DNA from: Lasiosphaeris hirsuta
Taxonomy: Eukaryota; Ascomycota; Sordariomycetes; Sordariales; Lasiosphaeriaceae
Assembly: GCA_030549175.1 (NCBI GenBank)
Contig: JAUKUA010000007.1
Location: 4,278,001 to 4,342,000, forward strand
Length of the DNA stretch: 64,000 nucleotides
Reading direction: 5' to 3'
In this document: one piece after another, positions 21,846-33,428 of the stretch
Layout of the letters: every line of letters starts with the position of its first letter
How positions within the stretch are numbered: the first letter of the stretch is position 1
The notes under the pieces: model-generated
What the model saw: the letters and a program-made list of their open reading frames with translations, nothing else
Database searches by the model: none
What the model was told of the DNA's origin: nothing
Made by a program: the position numbers and the translations under genes

Positions 21846-23766
21846 ATGGCAAACGGTACAACTAAGGCTCGTACCGAGTCCCAGGTCTACCTCTCCACCC
21901 GGGGTGGTGATTACGATGTAGGCCTCCCCTCTGCGATTTGTGCTGCGCTGCCTTGCTAAACAATGGCCCTAAGCTATCGTTTGAAGATGTTGTCCTCAAG
22001 GGGCTAGCCGCCGATGGCGGTCTCTTCCTGCCCCATGAGATCCCCGTTGCGGCCGACTGGCTAAGTTGGAGGGACCTCTCGTACCCCGAGCTGGCCCTGC
22101 GCATTTTCAGCCTCTACATCTCGACCGACGAGATACCCACCGAGGACCTGAGAGGCATTATCGAGCGCAGTTACTCAACCTTCCGCGCCGACGACGTCGT
22201 GCCCCTAGTGCATCTGCAGGACACCAACCTGTATCTCCTCGAGCTGTTCCACGGCCCGAGCTACTCATTCAAGGACTGTGCGTGACCTCGAGCCTTTTTC
22301 TTCTTCTTTTTCTTTCGATGCCTGAGGTGAACTGACAGATTGCAGGCGCCCTCCAATTCTTGGGCAATCTGTTTGAATACATTCTCGCAAGGAAGAATGT
22401 CGGGAAGGAGGGCAAGGACAGGCATCATCTGACGGTTGTGGGCGCGACGAGCGGTGATGTAAAGCCCCCCCCCCCCCCTACCTCTTTGATTTGAATCCGT
22501 CAACGTATTGACATGTTTTAGACTGGATCTGCGGCCATCCATGGTCTCCGCGGCAAGAAGGACGTGTCGGTGACCATCCTGCACCCCAAGGGCCGTGTCA
22601 GCCCCATCCAGGAGGCACAGATGACAACCTGCACCGACGCCAATGTCTACAACCTTGCTGTGAACGGGACGTTTGATGATTGCCAAGTAAGCTTTTGATT
22701 CTTGGATTCTTCCACAAGACGCGGAATTGGGGCTGACAGCCAACAGGACATCGTCAAAGCGCTCTTCAACGACCCTGAGACAAACGCAGCCCTGCACCTT
22801 GGGGCCGTCAACTCGATCAACTTTGCCAGAATCCTCGCCCAGATTGTCTATTACTTCTACTCCTACTTTTCTCTGGCTCGGAAGAACGAAGCCTTCAAAA
22901 TCGGCGACAAAGTGCGCTATGTCGTGCCCACTGGGAACTTTGTGAGTACATCGCCCTCCCTGCCCAAAACACTACTCATAGACCTGATGTAGGGCGACAT
23001 CCTGGCCGGTTACTTTGCGACCCGCATGGGTCTCCCCGTAGAAAAGCTCGTGATTGCAACCAACGAGAACGACATCCTCGATCGGTTCTGGAAGACGGGC
23101 CGCTACGAGAAGCAGGCGGCGCCCGCTTCGGACGCAGCGGGCGGCCTGGAGGTGGACGGCGTCAAGGCCCACGAAGGAGGCGTGCGCGAGACTCTCAGCC
23201 CAGCCATGGACATCCTAGTGTCTAGTAATTTCGAGCGGCTCCTCTGGTTCTTGGCACATGAATTCGCCTCCACCGTCGGCATGGACGAAGAATTCACTAG
23301 GAGACAGGCCGGGCAGGAGGTCGAGGCATGGCTCAGGGACTTGAAGAACAAGGGCGGTTTCGGGCCGGTCTACATGGACGTCCTCAACAGCGCCCGCAAG
23401 ACATTCGAGAGCGAGAGGGTCAGCGACCCCCAGACGCTCGAGACCATCAAGGATTTCTACAGCAAGGTCGGCTATGTCCTGGACCCCCACTCCGCCGTCG
23501 GCGTCACGGCTGCCCTCAGATCTTTGGACCGGACCGGGCCCGCCGTCCCGCACATCTCTCTCTCGACGGCCCATCCGGCCAAGTTCGCCGGTGCTGTCGA
23601 ACTGGCTCTGAAGGACGAGGCGACATTCAACTTTGAGGCCGAGGTGCTGCCGGAGGAGTTTGTCGGCTTGGACAAGCTGCCCAAGCGTGTTGCTGATATC
23701 GACAATGATTGGAAGGCGGTGAGGGAGTTTGTCAAGGCGCAAGTCCAAAAGGAAATCGAGGGTTAG
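21846..23766 (+). CDS. THR4: Threonine synthase (PLP enzyme, last step of threonine synthesis)
   Basis: Six exons are read: 21846-21917, 21974-22277, 22346-22458, 22522-22686, 22747-22941 and 22993-23766. All junctions are in phase and give 540 residues. The enzyme converts O-phosphohomoserine to threonine using pyridoxal phosphate. The N-terminal STRGG motif is followed by SFEDVVLKGLAADGGLFLP, typical of fungal and plant-like class enzymes. HGPSYSFKDCALQF contains the Lys that binds PLP. GATSGDTGSAAIHGLRGKK is the phosphate-binding loop, and IHPKGRVSPIQEAQMTT-like residues follow. The C-terminal half has PHSAVGVTAA and STAHPAKF. Introns are 51-68 nt; intron 3 contains a poly-C tract of about 13. 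Length matches the family, and no defect is seen. Confidence 0.96.
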
Positions 23767-25325
23767 AGCGGTCAAGAGCAAAAAATGTTAATCTTGGGCT
23801 CCGCGTTGATTTTGCTAGAATGGTCGTAATAGAATGGGAGTTCTGAGGTGTAAACAAAAACAGCAGCCGAATAGGTATGGTGCTTCCAGGAAGTGGGTTT
23901 CCTTACAAAATCGGTGCATGATGAATACTTACATAGTCGCTGAAACAAATGATGCATGAGTTATGAGAGGCTTGGGCATTCGCAAGCGTTGTTTCAATGC
24001 ATTCGATGGATGGGGCCGACGTTGTTTGTTGAGCTGTATCGTGCTGGGAACTGTGATGGTGGGCAATAAATGATGTCTTGTCAGGCTTCTGGGGACTTTT
24101 AGTGGGTACTACTAGATGGGAGCAGGGTAAAAGAGCGAAAAAAAAAAAATTAATGTTGTGGTCTAGAATCGGACTCAGTCTGGAATCGGACTTTAATTGA
24201 AGATTTTCTGTAATGGGCTGGCCCTCCATTCTTCCTAGCAAGGATGGGGGACCTTCAACTTACTAGTCAATTCGAGTGCCGTTCTAGGAAGGGATCTATT
24301 GATCAACCGTCCCGAACAGCTCATTATACTACGTACTACGTGCCAAATTCCAAACATTAAAATATGGGACTGTTACAGGGACTTTTACAGGGACTGTTAC
24401 AATTGGTCTTGTATTAGGCTTTTTACGTAGATACTGTGAATAGCTTGTGGTCTGGATCTGGGAACTTTCCATCAACCATCTACCACGCCACCATTTTACC
24501 ATGGAATACGGAGATAATTGCACAGTCTTTGATTTCCCGTGTCATATCTGTACTACCTGCTGGAAGCTTTGAGTCAAACCCTTGAGCCAGAGAATTTTGG
24601 AGTTGCAGAGACTTGACACGGTTTCACTGACCGATTGACTACCAGTGTCTTCGGAACAGCTCTAGAATATAATTCAAAACTTGAAAATCATCTTTGATTG
24701 CTACCATGCTGAAACTTGCCTTGCATGTTATAAGCAGCCCTACATTTTTACCTAGCCCCGTGATTTTCACCCAATCACAGCCCCGACTGGCAAGAGATGA
24801 CGGCTTAGCAAGCATGTTTGGGGTGGGTGGTATCATTTTGTGAGACTCGAAGCGTCGATCCCCCCTCGTGCCGCACCCAGCGACCCGGATCACCGGCGCC
24901 GCGCTCCCTTCATCTCACCTTGAGCTGCGCGAGAAAAAAAGAACCCCCCCCCCCCCCCCCAAAAAAACGACCATAGCGCGGCTCAGTCATGCAGACAAAG
25001 GTGCTGTCCATAGAGACCCCGACCACGCCGTCGTAATGCGGTATCCATCTGATCGTACTGTGTCATCCAGGTTTTGGGACCTACGCCTCCAGCCCTGTGA
25101 TTCGAAGCATTGAAATGGGCTGCGTGGCGGGGAGATCCCACTGCGGCGTGGTTTTGGGTGCTCTTTGACTGTACCTACTCAACACGTTGCTTATTCTGGG
25201 GGCTGTTGTTAGTTGATTTATACCGCTGCGCTCACCTCTCTTTCGAGCCTACGCCTCATGATTACTCCACCTTGGACTTGCCGAGTCAGTTCACCCACCT
25301 TGCACCGACCAGCCTCGACGACGCA
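23767..25325. other. Gene-poor, locally AT-rich intergenic region
   Basis: No gene is seen. From about 24240 to 24720 the DNA is richer in A/T than its surroundings. It contains triple tacagggac-like repeats (24369-24400) and a segment (about 24427-24500) homologous to 44416-44490. A C17A7 junction tract lies at 24944-24967. Confidence 0.5.
24427..24500 (+). repeat. Dispersed repeat, copy A
   Basis: About 75 bp aligns, with roughly 80% identity by eye, to copy B at 44416-44490 in the same orientation. Shared blocks include ttccatcaaccat, ccacc and ttaccat in the same order and spacing. It is probably a fragment of an old mobile element. Confidence 0.6.
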
Positions 25326-26397
25326 ATGGCGCCCCTACTACTAGCACCGACCCTCGCGGGCATCACCGCGCTGCTCCCCCTCGCCCGCGCCGCCGCCAGC
25401 CCCTTCGCGGCCCAGCAATACCTCACCACCTCCGCGCCCTACTCCCTCTCCCTCACCGACTTCGACCGCCTCACGTCCACCCCGGCAGTCAACGCCTCCA
25501 CCCCCATCCCCGGCTACGACCTCCTCTCCGCCTCCACCACCACCACCACTAACAAAACCTCGGCCCTCGCCCTGCCCGGCTGGGCCCTCGCCGTCCGCGT
25601 CGCCCCGTCCATCCCGCTCCCCAACGACGAAAAGTCCTTCACTGCCGCCGTGCTGTCCCTCTCCCCGCCCGCGGGCCTCTCGGGCCTCTCGGTGATCCCC
25701 GCCACCTGGTCGCTTTGCGCGGCGGTCTGGACGCTCGGGCTGTCCGAGGCCGCGCTCGCCGGCGCTAGTACTGGCAGCACCGGCGGCGCCGGCGGAGGGG
25801 AGGAGGGGGGGTGCGGAGGGCTGTTGTCGGCGGCGTGCGTGGCGGAGATGGAGGCCGGGTTTGCTAGCGCCGGCGGGAATTGCCAGAACCAGACCATGCC
25901 GCGGAGCTGCGCGGGGCTGTTTGCGGCGGGGCCGGACGGCGGGGCTGGGGGGAATTTGCCGCAGAGTGAGTCTTGACTCTTTCTCCTTTTTCTTCTTCCG
26001 TGGGTCTGAGAGCGGAGAATGTTGTTGCTGACATTTGGGCTTTTCAGCGATGGGGGAGTTGGGCGAGGATGGGGCTTTCTTTGCCGCGGTGACGGGGCCG
26101 TTGGATAAGGGCGATCAGACCCAGGTCGGAGCGGTTGCCGGCTGGGTCTTTCCTGTTGTCTTGTCGTGGACACATGGCGGGCGGGATGGGTCCGACCCGG
26201 GGGAGACGCGCGCCCATGTTGCGTGTGTCAGGGCGGCGGCAGCCGGGTCGCTAGGGGCGGGCGCCGGGAACAATGGCCCAGGAGGGATTGGGTTCTTGGA
26301 TAATGGGACCTCGGGCTCGTCGATGCTAAGGTCGGGGGTTGGGTGGTGGGGTCAGTGGGTGGTGTTGGGCGTTGTGGTTGCCTGGGGACTGGTGTGA
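25326..26397 (+). CDS. Secreted, possibly GPI-anchored surface protein
   Basis: Exons 25326-25965 and 26048-26397 give 329 residues. The intron starts GTGAGT and ends TTTTCAG; the phase-1 junction makes a Thr codon. The start MAPLLLAPTLAGITALLPLARAAA is a clear signal peptide. The body is Ser/Thr/Gly-rich with NxS/T sites, cysteines (SLCAAVW, GCGGLLSAACVAEM, GGNCQNQ, RSCAGLF) and no recognised catalytic domain. The C terminus ends in a hydrophobic segment, WWGQWVVLGVVVAWGLV, preceded by small residues (NGTSGSSM), which fits a GPI-anchor signal. It is probably a cell-wall or plasma-membrane surface protein of unknown role. Gly-rich stretches such as TGGAGGGEEGG may vary in length. A 20-G run starts about 20 bp after the stop. 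Confidence 0.7.
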
Positions 26398-28804
26398 TGC
26401 TGGTTTCTTTTTTTTGGGGGGGGGGGGGGGGGGGGAGGCTTGGGGGTCTTTTGTCAAGCTGGTGTCACGGTGTTCTGGAAGTGTTTTCAGGGTCTTGCAG
26501 CCCAGGCTTGTCAATTTCTTTATTTCATGGAGCGAGGAAAATGGTCATGGCAGTGTGTGTGTCGTACAAGCTTTAATTTGATTGTACAACTTGAACGTAC
26601 GGATGAAAGCCACTTTCGGTGCAAGGTGTGACCTGTGTGTTGTCCAAATGAGCAGATGCCGTTAACGCGATTGTTGCGGGGCTCTCCGCATCAGATCTGG
26701 GCTGCAGGCTCGTTTGGAGAAAAGGCTTGATAAGACGTTTTCGTCCCGTCAAGCTCTAACGGCATCGGCATGCGCTAGCCACTTTATGTTGATGTTGTGT
26801 GACTCCCAATCAGAGCAAGCACATTCCCCGCTTCTGAGGTGATCAGGCCGGTCGACATGCAACTCACTCGCTGGACAGACGCGGCCTAACCAGCACGTCC
26901 GAGTTCCAGAGGCCGCCGGCAACACATTGGCTGGCGCTTGGAGTGAAGCTCTCGAGAAGCTCTCTAATATGTGTGGGTGGTGGTATTTGGGGGAGGGGTG
27001 CAGGAGGTGCAGAGGGTTCAGATGAAGAGATGGTGGGCTGATGGCGGCTGATGGCGGCTGATGACGGGCGGCTGGCGAGGTGTCACAAGCAAAATCCATG
27101 ATGCGCAGCTGGGGAAAAAAATTGCAGTGCAGAATGGAGCGCAGAATGCAGATGCGGAAAGCGCAATGCGGAATGCAGCTGGAATGTCTTGAATGTCTCT
27201 GCTCTCCGGCTTTGAGGACCCCTCACCTGCCCACTTGCCCACTTGCCCACTTGCCCAACTTGCCCTGGTGTGCCCTCACCTCGCCGTCCCTGCCGTGCAT
27301 GGCTAGCTTCCCCAAACCTGCACCTCTGCGTTGCTGTGTTGCCGCTTGCGTGCTTCTGCTTGCGCTTGCACTTGCTTGCATCTGTCCACCGCCACTCCAC
27401 CATGCATCCTCGAGCCATCACTGGCTCTCACTTGACCGACCTTGAGAAGTTTTGCGATGAAGAGTCGAGACCTGTTTGACATGTCCCATTGCCTTCCCCG
27501 CTCCTCGTGTCGTCCGTTCGCTCGCCGGCCTACCCCAGTGCGCCCCATTCGCGCCAGCCAGACCCGTGGCTCCCGCCGGCGACCAAGCGTCCTGACCCGT
27601 TTCGGCCGATCGATATCAACTGGGACATGCAGTGCACAGCAGGTCCCCTGGGATTCGCATCGATTTGCTGCGCTGCAGCCCGATCTGATCTTCTGAAGCC
27701 TGATGTCAAAACCCTATTGCTATTATCGCAAATAAAATTGCCTCGCGAGCTCGGCTGAGCAAACCGTGATCGGATCTGGTCGGATCTGGTCGGATCTGGG
27801 GCTTGCGGTTGCTGGTGTGCCCGGTGGTGCGGGTGCAATGCAACAGGCGGTATAAAGTCATGCTGCCTGTGGTTTAGGTTTTGGGGCCGGGCCTGGTGTA
27901 CGGATACCGAGTAATCCACAGATGCACAGGGCAGACAGGGCGGGCAGAGGAAGCGTTTTGGGCTGTTTGCTGGAGACTTCTGCTGTGTCGCAATCTTGTA
28001 CGGCCAGCCGGCAACATCGACATCCACAATATCGCTGCAGCATCTGCCTAGCATCCACATCGGCATCCACCTTCCTCACCTCGCTTTCTGGCGCGTCTGG
28101 CCCCCCCCCCCCCGCCCCCCAGTCCCGGTTGTCAAACACCACTAGCGCCAGCCCGCAATCCCTGCCCAGTCGGCTCTTTCTTTCCCTCGCTCCCTCTCAT
28201 CCCGCTCTCGCCCACTTTACTGGCCCAGCCGCCAATCAGAGACCCGCTCGCACAGTTCGCACAGCCAGCCCGGCCACTGAAGCTGGCAAAAACGCTGGTC
28301 GCGCAGGCCAGGGTGTGTGCTCAGGGAGAAGTGCTCAGGGTGCCAGGGAAAGAAAGCTCAGGGTGCCGCCGAACCAAGGCTGGCAAGTCCTGCACGTCGG
28401 GTGGTCACGCAGCGGCCAACCTTTCCCCAGACAAGCCGCCAGGCCAGAAAACCAAAACGAAAGCCAAAAGCCAGACAGCACCTGCAACCAGTGGCCCGGC
28501 TCCAGAAAATCAAGCTGCGCTTCCGCTCCCTCCCCCGGCTGGTCTGTCACCCTCGCCCTACGCCTTGCCGCTTTGTTATTCTCCTCTTGTCCTTTGATGC
28601 TCGAAATCGCATCGCGTTTTGCTGGCACCGCTCGCTTTTGCGTGTCGCCCTTGAGTCGTGTCTCCACGGGTCGTGTCCCCGTCACGCGGTCCCCCAAAGG
28701 CCTCCCCCTGACAGGTCGAGAGGGTCGAGACCCCTAGGCGCAAAAAAAAAAAAAAAATTTTAAAAAATCGGCAGTCCAATCCTCGTCAGAGACCTGGGGG
28801 CGCG
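26398..28804. other. Intergenic plus likely long 5' leader of rxt3
   Basis: No coding gene is supported over 2.4 kb. It begins with T8 followed by 20 G (26408-26435). Short local repeats occur: gatggcggct (27040-27060), cacttgccca (about 27233-27255) and ggtcggatct (27776-27799). An A15 tract lies at about 28742-28757, some 50 bp before the rxt3 ATG. Confidence 0.45.
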
Positions 28805-31800
28805 ATGGATCCAAGACAGCAACCACCACCGCAGCATCCGTTTTCAACGCGGAATGCTGCTTCGCCCTTCGGTCGCCCATCCTACGGTCCGCCGCAGCCG
28901 TCGAACCAGAACCAGCCGCCGTACCCAAATGCCTCGCATCCACCGCCGAATGCCCCTCCGTACGCCGATCTGCACGCGCGAAAGCCCTCCGACCCGGCAC
29001 CCTACTATCCTCCATCTCGACAGTACCCTCCCGAGCCTGGGCCTATGCCGCCGACATCAACCCATTCGAGGCACCAGAGCGCGTCGTCAATAGCGTCCGG
29101 ACCGCCAATGAATCGCGGCATGCCGCCACCCACGTCGCCACCGCAGCAGCACCACCAGCAGCCGCACCAGCAACCTCACCAGCAAACGCACCAGCAGCCG
29201 CCCCAGGGCCCAGGTCCAGGACCGGGACCCGGTGCACATCAGATTAGCGGCCCCTACAACAACCACCTGCCGCACCCGCACCCGCGTCCGCCGCCCGTCT
29301 CTGTTGGGCCGCCCACCGCTTTTCCACGAGGCCGCGAACTGCCCGCGCTCGAGTCGCTGCCGAGAACGGGAACTTCTGGGAGTAGCATGTCGATATCATC
29401 GATGCTGGGTGGCCCGCCTCCTGCCAGAGACCCGCCCCCCCCGGCCCAATATGCCCCCGGGCCCCCTCCTGGCGTGTCGGGGCCGCCGTACAGCCAGCCG
29501 ATGCACGCCTCTCCTCGGATGCATCCGGCAGCCGCCCCCGAGTATCCTAACTATCGACGACCGCAAACCCCCGAGCGCCATAGGATATACGATAGCCGCG
29601 ACCCAAGGGCGAATACGGCGGCATCGCCTTCGGGCGCTTACTCGACGCCTGAAGGCCCGCGATATGGCACGCCACAGGCGTACCCCCCGAGAGGCCCCCC
29701 GCTGACCGCTGCCGAGCAGTCGCGGGATCAGGGTCGCCTCGCTACTGCAGTGCCTCCTCGGCCAACCAGTCAGCCTAAATCCTTCCCGAGCGCCGTGCCG
29801 CCGCGACCGATGGAGATGGGCAGGCAGGGCGATATGTACCCGCACCGAGAGGACATGCGGCAGCCTGAGGAATACAATCCGGAGCGCCCGATCAGAGTTA
29901 AGTACGAGGTCAAATACGAAGATCCGAGATACATGTCAGAGCGGGAGCGCCAGGACAGGGAGCGCCACGAACGGGAGATGGAACTCCGCGAAAGGGAACA
30001 TCGGGAACGGACCATGTCTGGAGGCGACGTGGGTCGACAGCACGGCTACAGCTTGTCAGATTATGCTCGAGCGCTGGAACAGACGCGAGCGATGGAACAA
30101 CAGATGGACCCGAGGGCGCCGCTGCAGTACGGCCGTCCCCCTGATCACAGAGGCCCCCCCCGGATCATAGAGATCAGCCACACTGGCAGCCGCGGCCGGG
30201 ATATGAGCCTGCGAGACCTCCTTATGACCCAGCTGCCCACCTTCCTCGGCAGCGCCAGGAATACCCACCTGCTACTGGGCCACAGTACAACGGCCACCCG
30301 GCGTATGGCCCGGGGCCGGTAGAACGGCATCCTCCGTCGTCACGCCCTCCGCACCAACACGTCCCCCCTCCCGGTCCCGGCCACGTGCCGTCCTACGAGT
30401 CCCCAGACCGCCAGAGGGTGAACCATATGCATGTTGAGCGCCAGCAACATCAGCAGCCTCACCCGCATCAGCATCAACCACCCCATCAACCCCAGCACCC
30501 GTCGCATCACCCGCCGCCGCACATGCACCAGCAGCAACCTCCCCCGCGCAGTCGGGATGAGCCTCCACCTCCATCGGTCGCCTACAGCAGTGTTGCGACC
30601 GGCCTGTATGATTCGCCCCGGAATCGCAGCATGGACGAGATATCCGTGCCACACAGCCACCAGCGCAACTCTCTGCTGGGGATACAGGAAATCAACCGCA
30701 AAGGCCGCATATCGCCGCTGCCGCAGGCTGTACAAGGAGCGCAACCTCAGCTCGCTGGTCCTACTGGCGAACCGGGTATCAAGAGCGAGTTTGGTCGTAT
30801 GTTCTCCGGACTCGGGACTGGAGTCGGCACGATATCAAGCCCGGTTCCCACAGGGGCGCAGCTTTCGTACTCTGCCGCTGGCTTGCTGCGGCGTGAGGAT
30901 TCGGACAGCGCCCCGCAGGAGCAGATGGGTGGGGATCCCCCAGCCAAGAGCGGGCCGAACCGCGGAAAACGTAGGAAGCAGAAGGATGAGGATGTTCGAG
31001 GTGACGAAGATAGCTCGGGGCGGCTCACGCCTGTCGGCGGCGGCCGTGCCAAGAAGCCCAAGACCCACGCGCACCACCATCACCAGTATGACCACGTCCC
31101 ATCTCCTCTGTCTGGACCGTCTAACCCGCGCAGCCACCACCACCACCATCATCACCACAATCTGGAACAGACATCCCCCGCGCTCTCAGGAGGCAACACC
31201 CCCTTCAAGAGCGTCAAGGGCTCAACGCCGGTCCCGTCGCCGACTGCTACCTTTGCAAAGGACCTAGCCGCGTCGCATGCGAGTGCCGCTCCCCGCTCGG
31301 TCCCCAGTACTGTTTCTCAGAGTGCCAAGGCGGTGCCGGCGCCTCCCCCAACCCCCCCCCTCCTGTCGTGATCCCCAAACCGCAGCTGGTGGTCCTGTCC
31401 AAGGCTGTCCTAGACAGCGTGGCCGACCGCCCTCGGAGCCATCTCGGCGACGTCGTGTATGACCCAATACTCAAGCCTGCCCGGCTACATGATCCGCGCA
31501 CGGGGCGTCCGCCGCGCAGCGGGTTCTCGTCAACACCTAGACCGCTGCCTTGGGGCCTGATTGAGGGCAAGGAGAATTGTACGTTGACGGTAAAGGTTGG
31601 AAAAGAGCACTTGACACCAGCTGCGAGAGAAGAGATCACGTCCCGGCGAGCGGTTTGGGGAACAGATGTGTACACGGACGACTCGGACGTGGTTGGCGCC
31701 TGCATCCATGCTGGCTGGATCCGGGGCGAGTGGCCCGACGAGGTTGATGTTGATCTTCTGGGGCTGGACGAGGGCGCCAACGAGACAGATCCTAGAGAGA

Positions 31801-32519
31801 CCAAGAGTCGCCGAAACGGCGCCAAGAGCGCGCCACCGGCAGCCCCGGAGCATGTGAACCCGGTTCTCCTAACCGAGCCGCCAAAGACCGGCCCGATGGT
31901 CGTACCGGAAAACTGTGACTTGCTTGTCACGGTTCTGATCCTCCCCACGTTGGAGAAGTACGCCTCGACAACACGCTTCGGTTTGAAGAGCAGGGAATTC
32001 GGAGGCATTGTCGCCGAGACGGAGGACACGACTCGACTCGCAAAGCACGATGGGATCAGCTTCATGATCACGGGGGTTCGCTGGGTCACAGATGGGGCCG
32101 CATCGCAGAACCGGCTCAGGGGCAAGGTTCGTCGCGAGAGGATACGCAAAGCCCTCAGGGAGGTTGAGCTTGGACCCGCGTGGGCAGGCGGGGCCCGGAA
32201 CAGCAGCGATGTCCGCGAGAACGGAACACCGAAGGCGGCCGAGAAGACAGTGGGGGAGATACCCGGTACCTGGTGGAAGCACTCGAGCAAGCCGCCCAGC
32301 GAGGGAGATAAGGAGAACCACCCGGTGGGCGGCAAGGCCTCGGAGGCAAGCCAAGACCGGGAACAGGCCAGGGCAGAGGTCGTGCGAGCGGAGGACAATG
32401 TTACGGAGAAGGAGGCGGGGAAGGCGGAGAAGACACCAGAGGCGGTGCCAGTGGAGGAGCTTACGAAGGAGGGGGATGGCGAGGTTGCGGGGGCCGAGAC
32501 TGTCGCTGAGACAAGGTAA
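28805..32519 (+). CDS. rxt3: Rxt3, subunit of the Rpd3L-type histone deacetylase complex (frame broken twice)
   Basis: Rxt3 is a subunit of the large Rpd3 histone deacetylase complex, which represses transcription. The gene is recognised from the Rxt3 domain at about 31520-31800 (GRPPRSGFSSTPRPLPWGLI, LTVKVGKEHLTPAAREEI, RAVWGTDVYTDDSDVVGACI, HAGWIRGEWPDEVDVDLLGL). Upstream lie about 900 disordered residues rich in Pro, Gln and His. The frame changes twice. At 30154-30161, 8 C leave the frame one base short; adding one C gives DHRDQPHWQPRPGYEP and onward. At 31352-31360, 9 C again need one more C to reach PPVVIPKPQLVVLSKAV. With both corrections the product is about 1238 residues. No splice sites explain the shifts. 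Assembly error in homopolymers is the simplest reading; true disruption is the alternative. A donor-like aggtaagc overlaps the stop. Confidence 0.85.
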
Positions 32520-32984
32520 GCGCTGCATGGCAGACGCATACACAGCGGATTTGATTACGCTAAGTTGAGTTGCGAAGTTTTTTTTCTTGTCCTGATATCC
32601 TCTTTAATAGGTCTGTTGTCGATACCTCTGTTACCTGAATTGCATGGCTTTCTGCATAGCAGGAAGGCGTTGTGGCGCTTGTATCCGCAATGTGTATGTG
32701 TGCGAGTGTTGCGTGTAAGACTCGGAGCGCGTCGCGTATATAGTACTTTAGCTGATACACTGACTGGCGCTGATTCGGGTGAGACCAACTTGTCGACTTG
32801 TGTGATGATGTGATTTACATGTACATGTACTTGATACAGTAGCTACCAGCCGGCGAGATGATTCGGTCTGGTGCTATCCCATCTATCTGCACTGCCCTCG
32901 GGAGACCAGCGATACGCCCCGCCGCCTACGCTTTGCTGTCCCTCGGCCACCCGATACTCTGGGCAAGACGCTCTACCAAAAAGT
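32520..32984. other. Short convergent intergenic region
   Basis: This is the shared 3' flank of rxt3 (+) and the SDH assembly factor gene (-). A T-rich run and the palindromic tacatgtacatgta at about 32816-32830 are visible. No gene is seen. Confidence 0.45.
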
Positions 32985-33428
32985 CTAAAAGTCCGTCACC
33001 CGCCCGTTGTAGCTCCAATCACCCTCGCTGCCCCACCGTAGCGGCTCGTTCTTGGGCCCGCCCACCTCCCCGGTCAGCGGGTTCTGCTCGCCCTCGAACT
33101 CGGGCGGCGCGCCCTTGCGCATCCCCGCGCTGAAGGTGCCGGGGGAGACGGTGGCCCCGACCCCGGCCTCGGCCGAGGGCTGTTGCTGTGATGACGACGG
33201 GGCGGCGGCGGCCATCGTGTGCGACGACAGCGCTGCCTCGGCTGCGCGCTGCAGCCGCTCGAACTCGGCTTGTTGGTCGGCTGGCAGCCGTGGCGGCGAT
33301 GGTTGGTCTTGTAGGAAAGAGCTGGCGGCGCGTTGGAGGTTGGGTGCGCCGTGCTGGAGGTTGGGCGGGCCGCGCCGGGTGAGGAGGAGGCGGCTGCTGG
33401 TGGCGAGGGAGGGGAGGAGGCGGGACAT
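32985..33428 (-). CDS. Succinate dehydrogenase assembly factor 4 (SDHAF4/Sdh8), mitochondrial
   Basis: An intronless 147-residue protein. The C-terminal block NPLTGEVGGPKNEPLRWG followed by GDWSYNGRVTDF is the signature of the SDHAF4/Sdh8 family (DUF1674). In yeast and animals this protein binds the flavinylated Sdh1 subunit and promotes assembly of complex II in the mitochondrial matrix. The N terminus MSRLLPSLATSSRLLLTRRG is basic, hydroxylated and free of acidic residues, as expected of a mitochondrial presequence. The middle (residues about 40-100) is Ala/Gln/Ser-rich and poorly conserved. The length is somewhat above the yeast protein because of this linker. It ends 465 bp from the rxt3 stop, convergent with it. 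Confidence 0.93.
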   Translation of the reverse strand: MSRLLPSLATSSRLLLTRRGPPNLQHGAPNLQRAASSFLQDQPSPPRLPADQQAEFERLQRAAEAALSSHTMAAAAPSSSQQQPSAEAGVGATVSPGTFSAGMRKGAPPEFEGEQNPLTGEVGGPKNEPLRWGSEGDWSYNGRVTDF

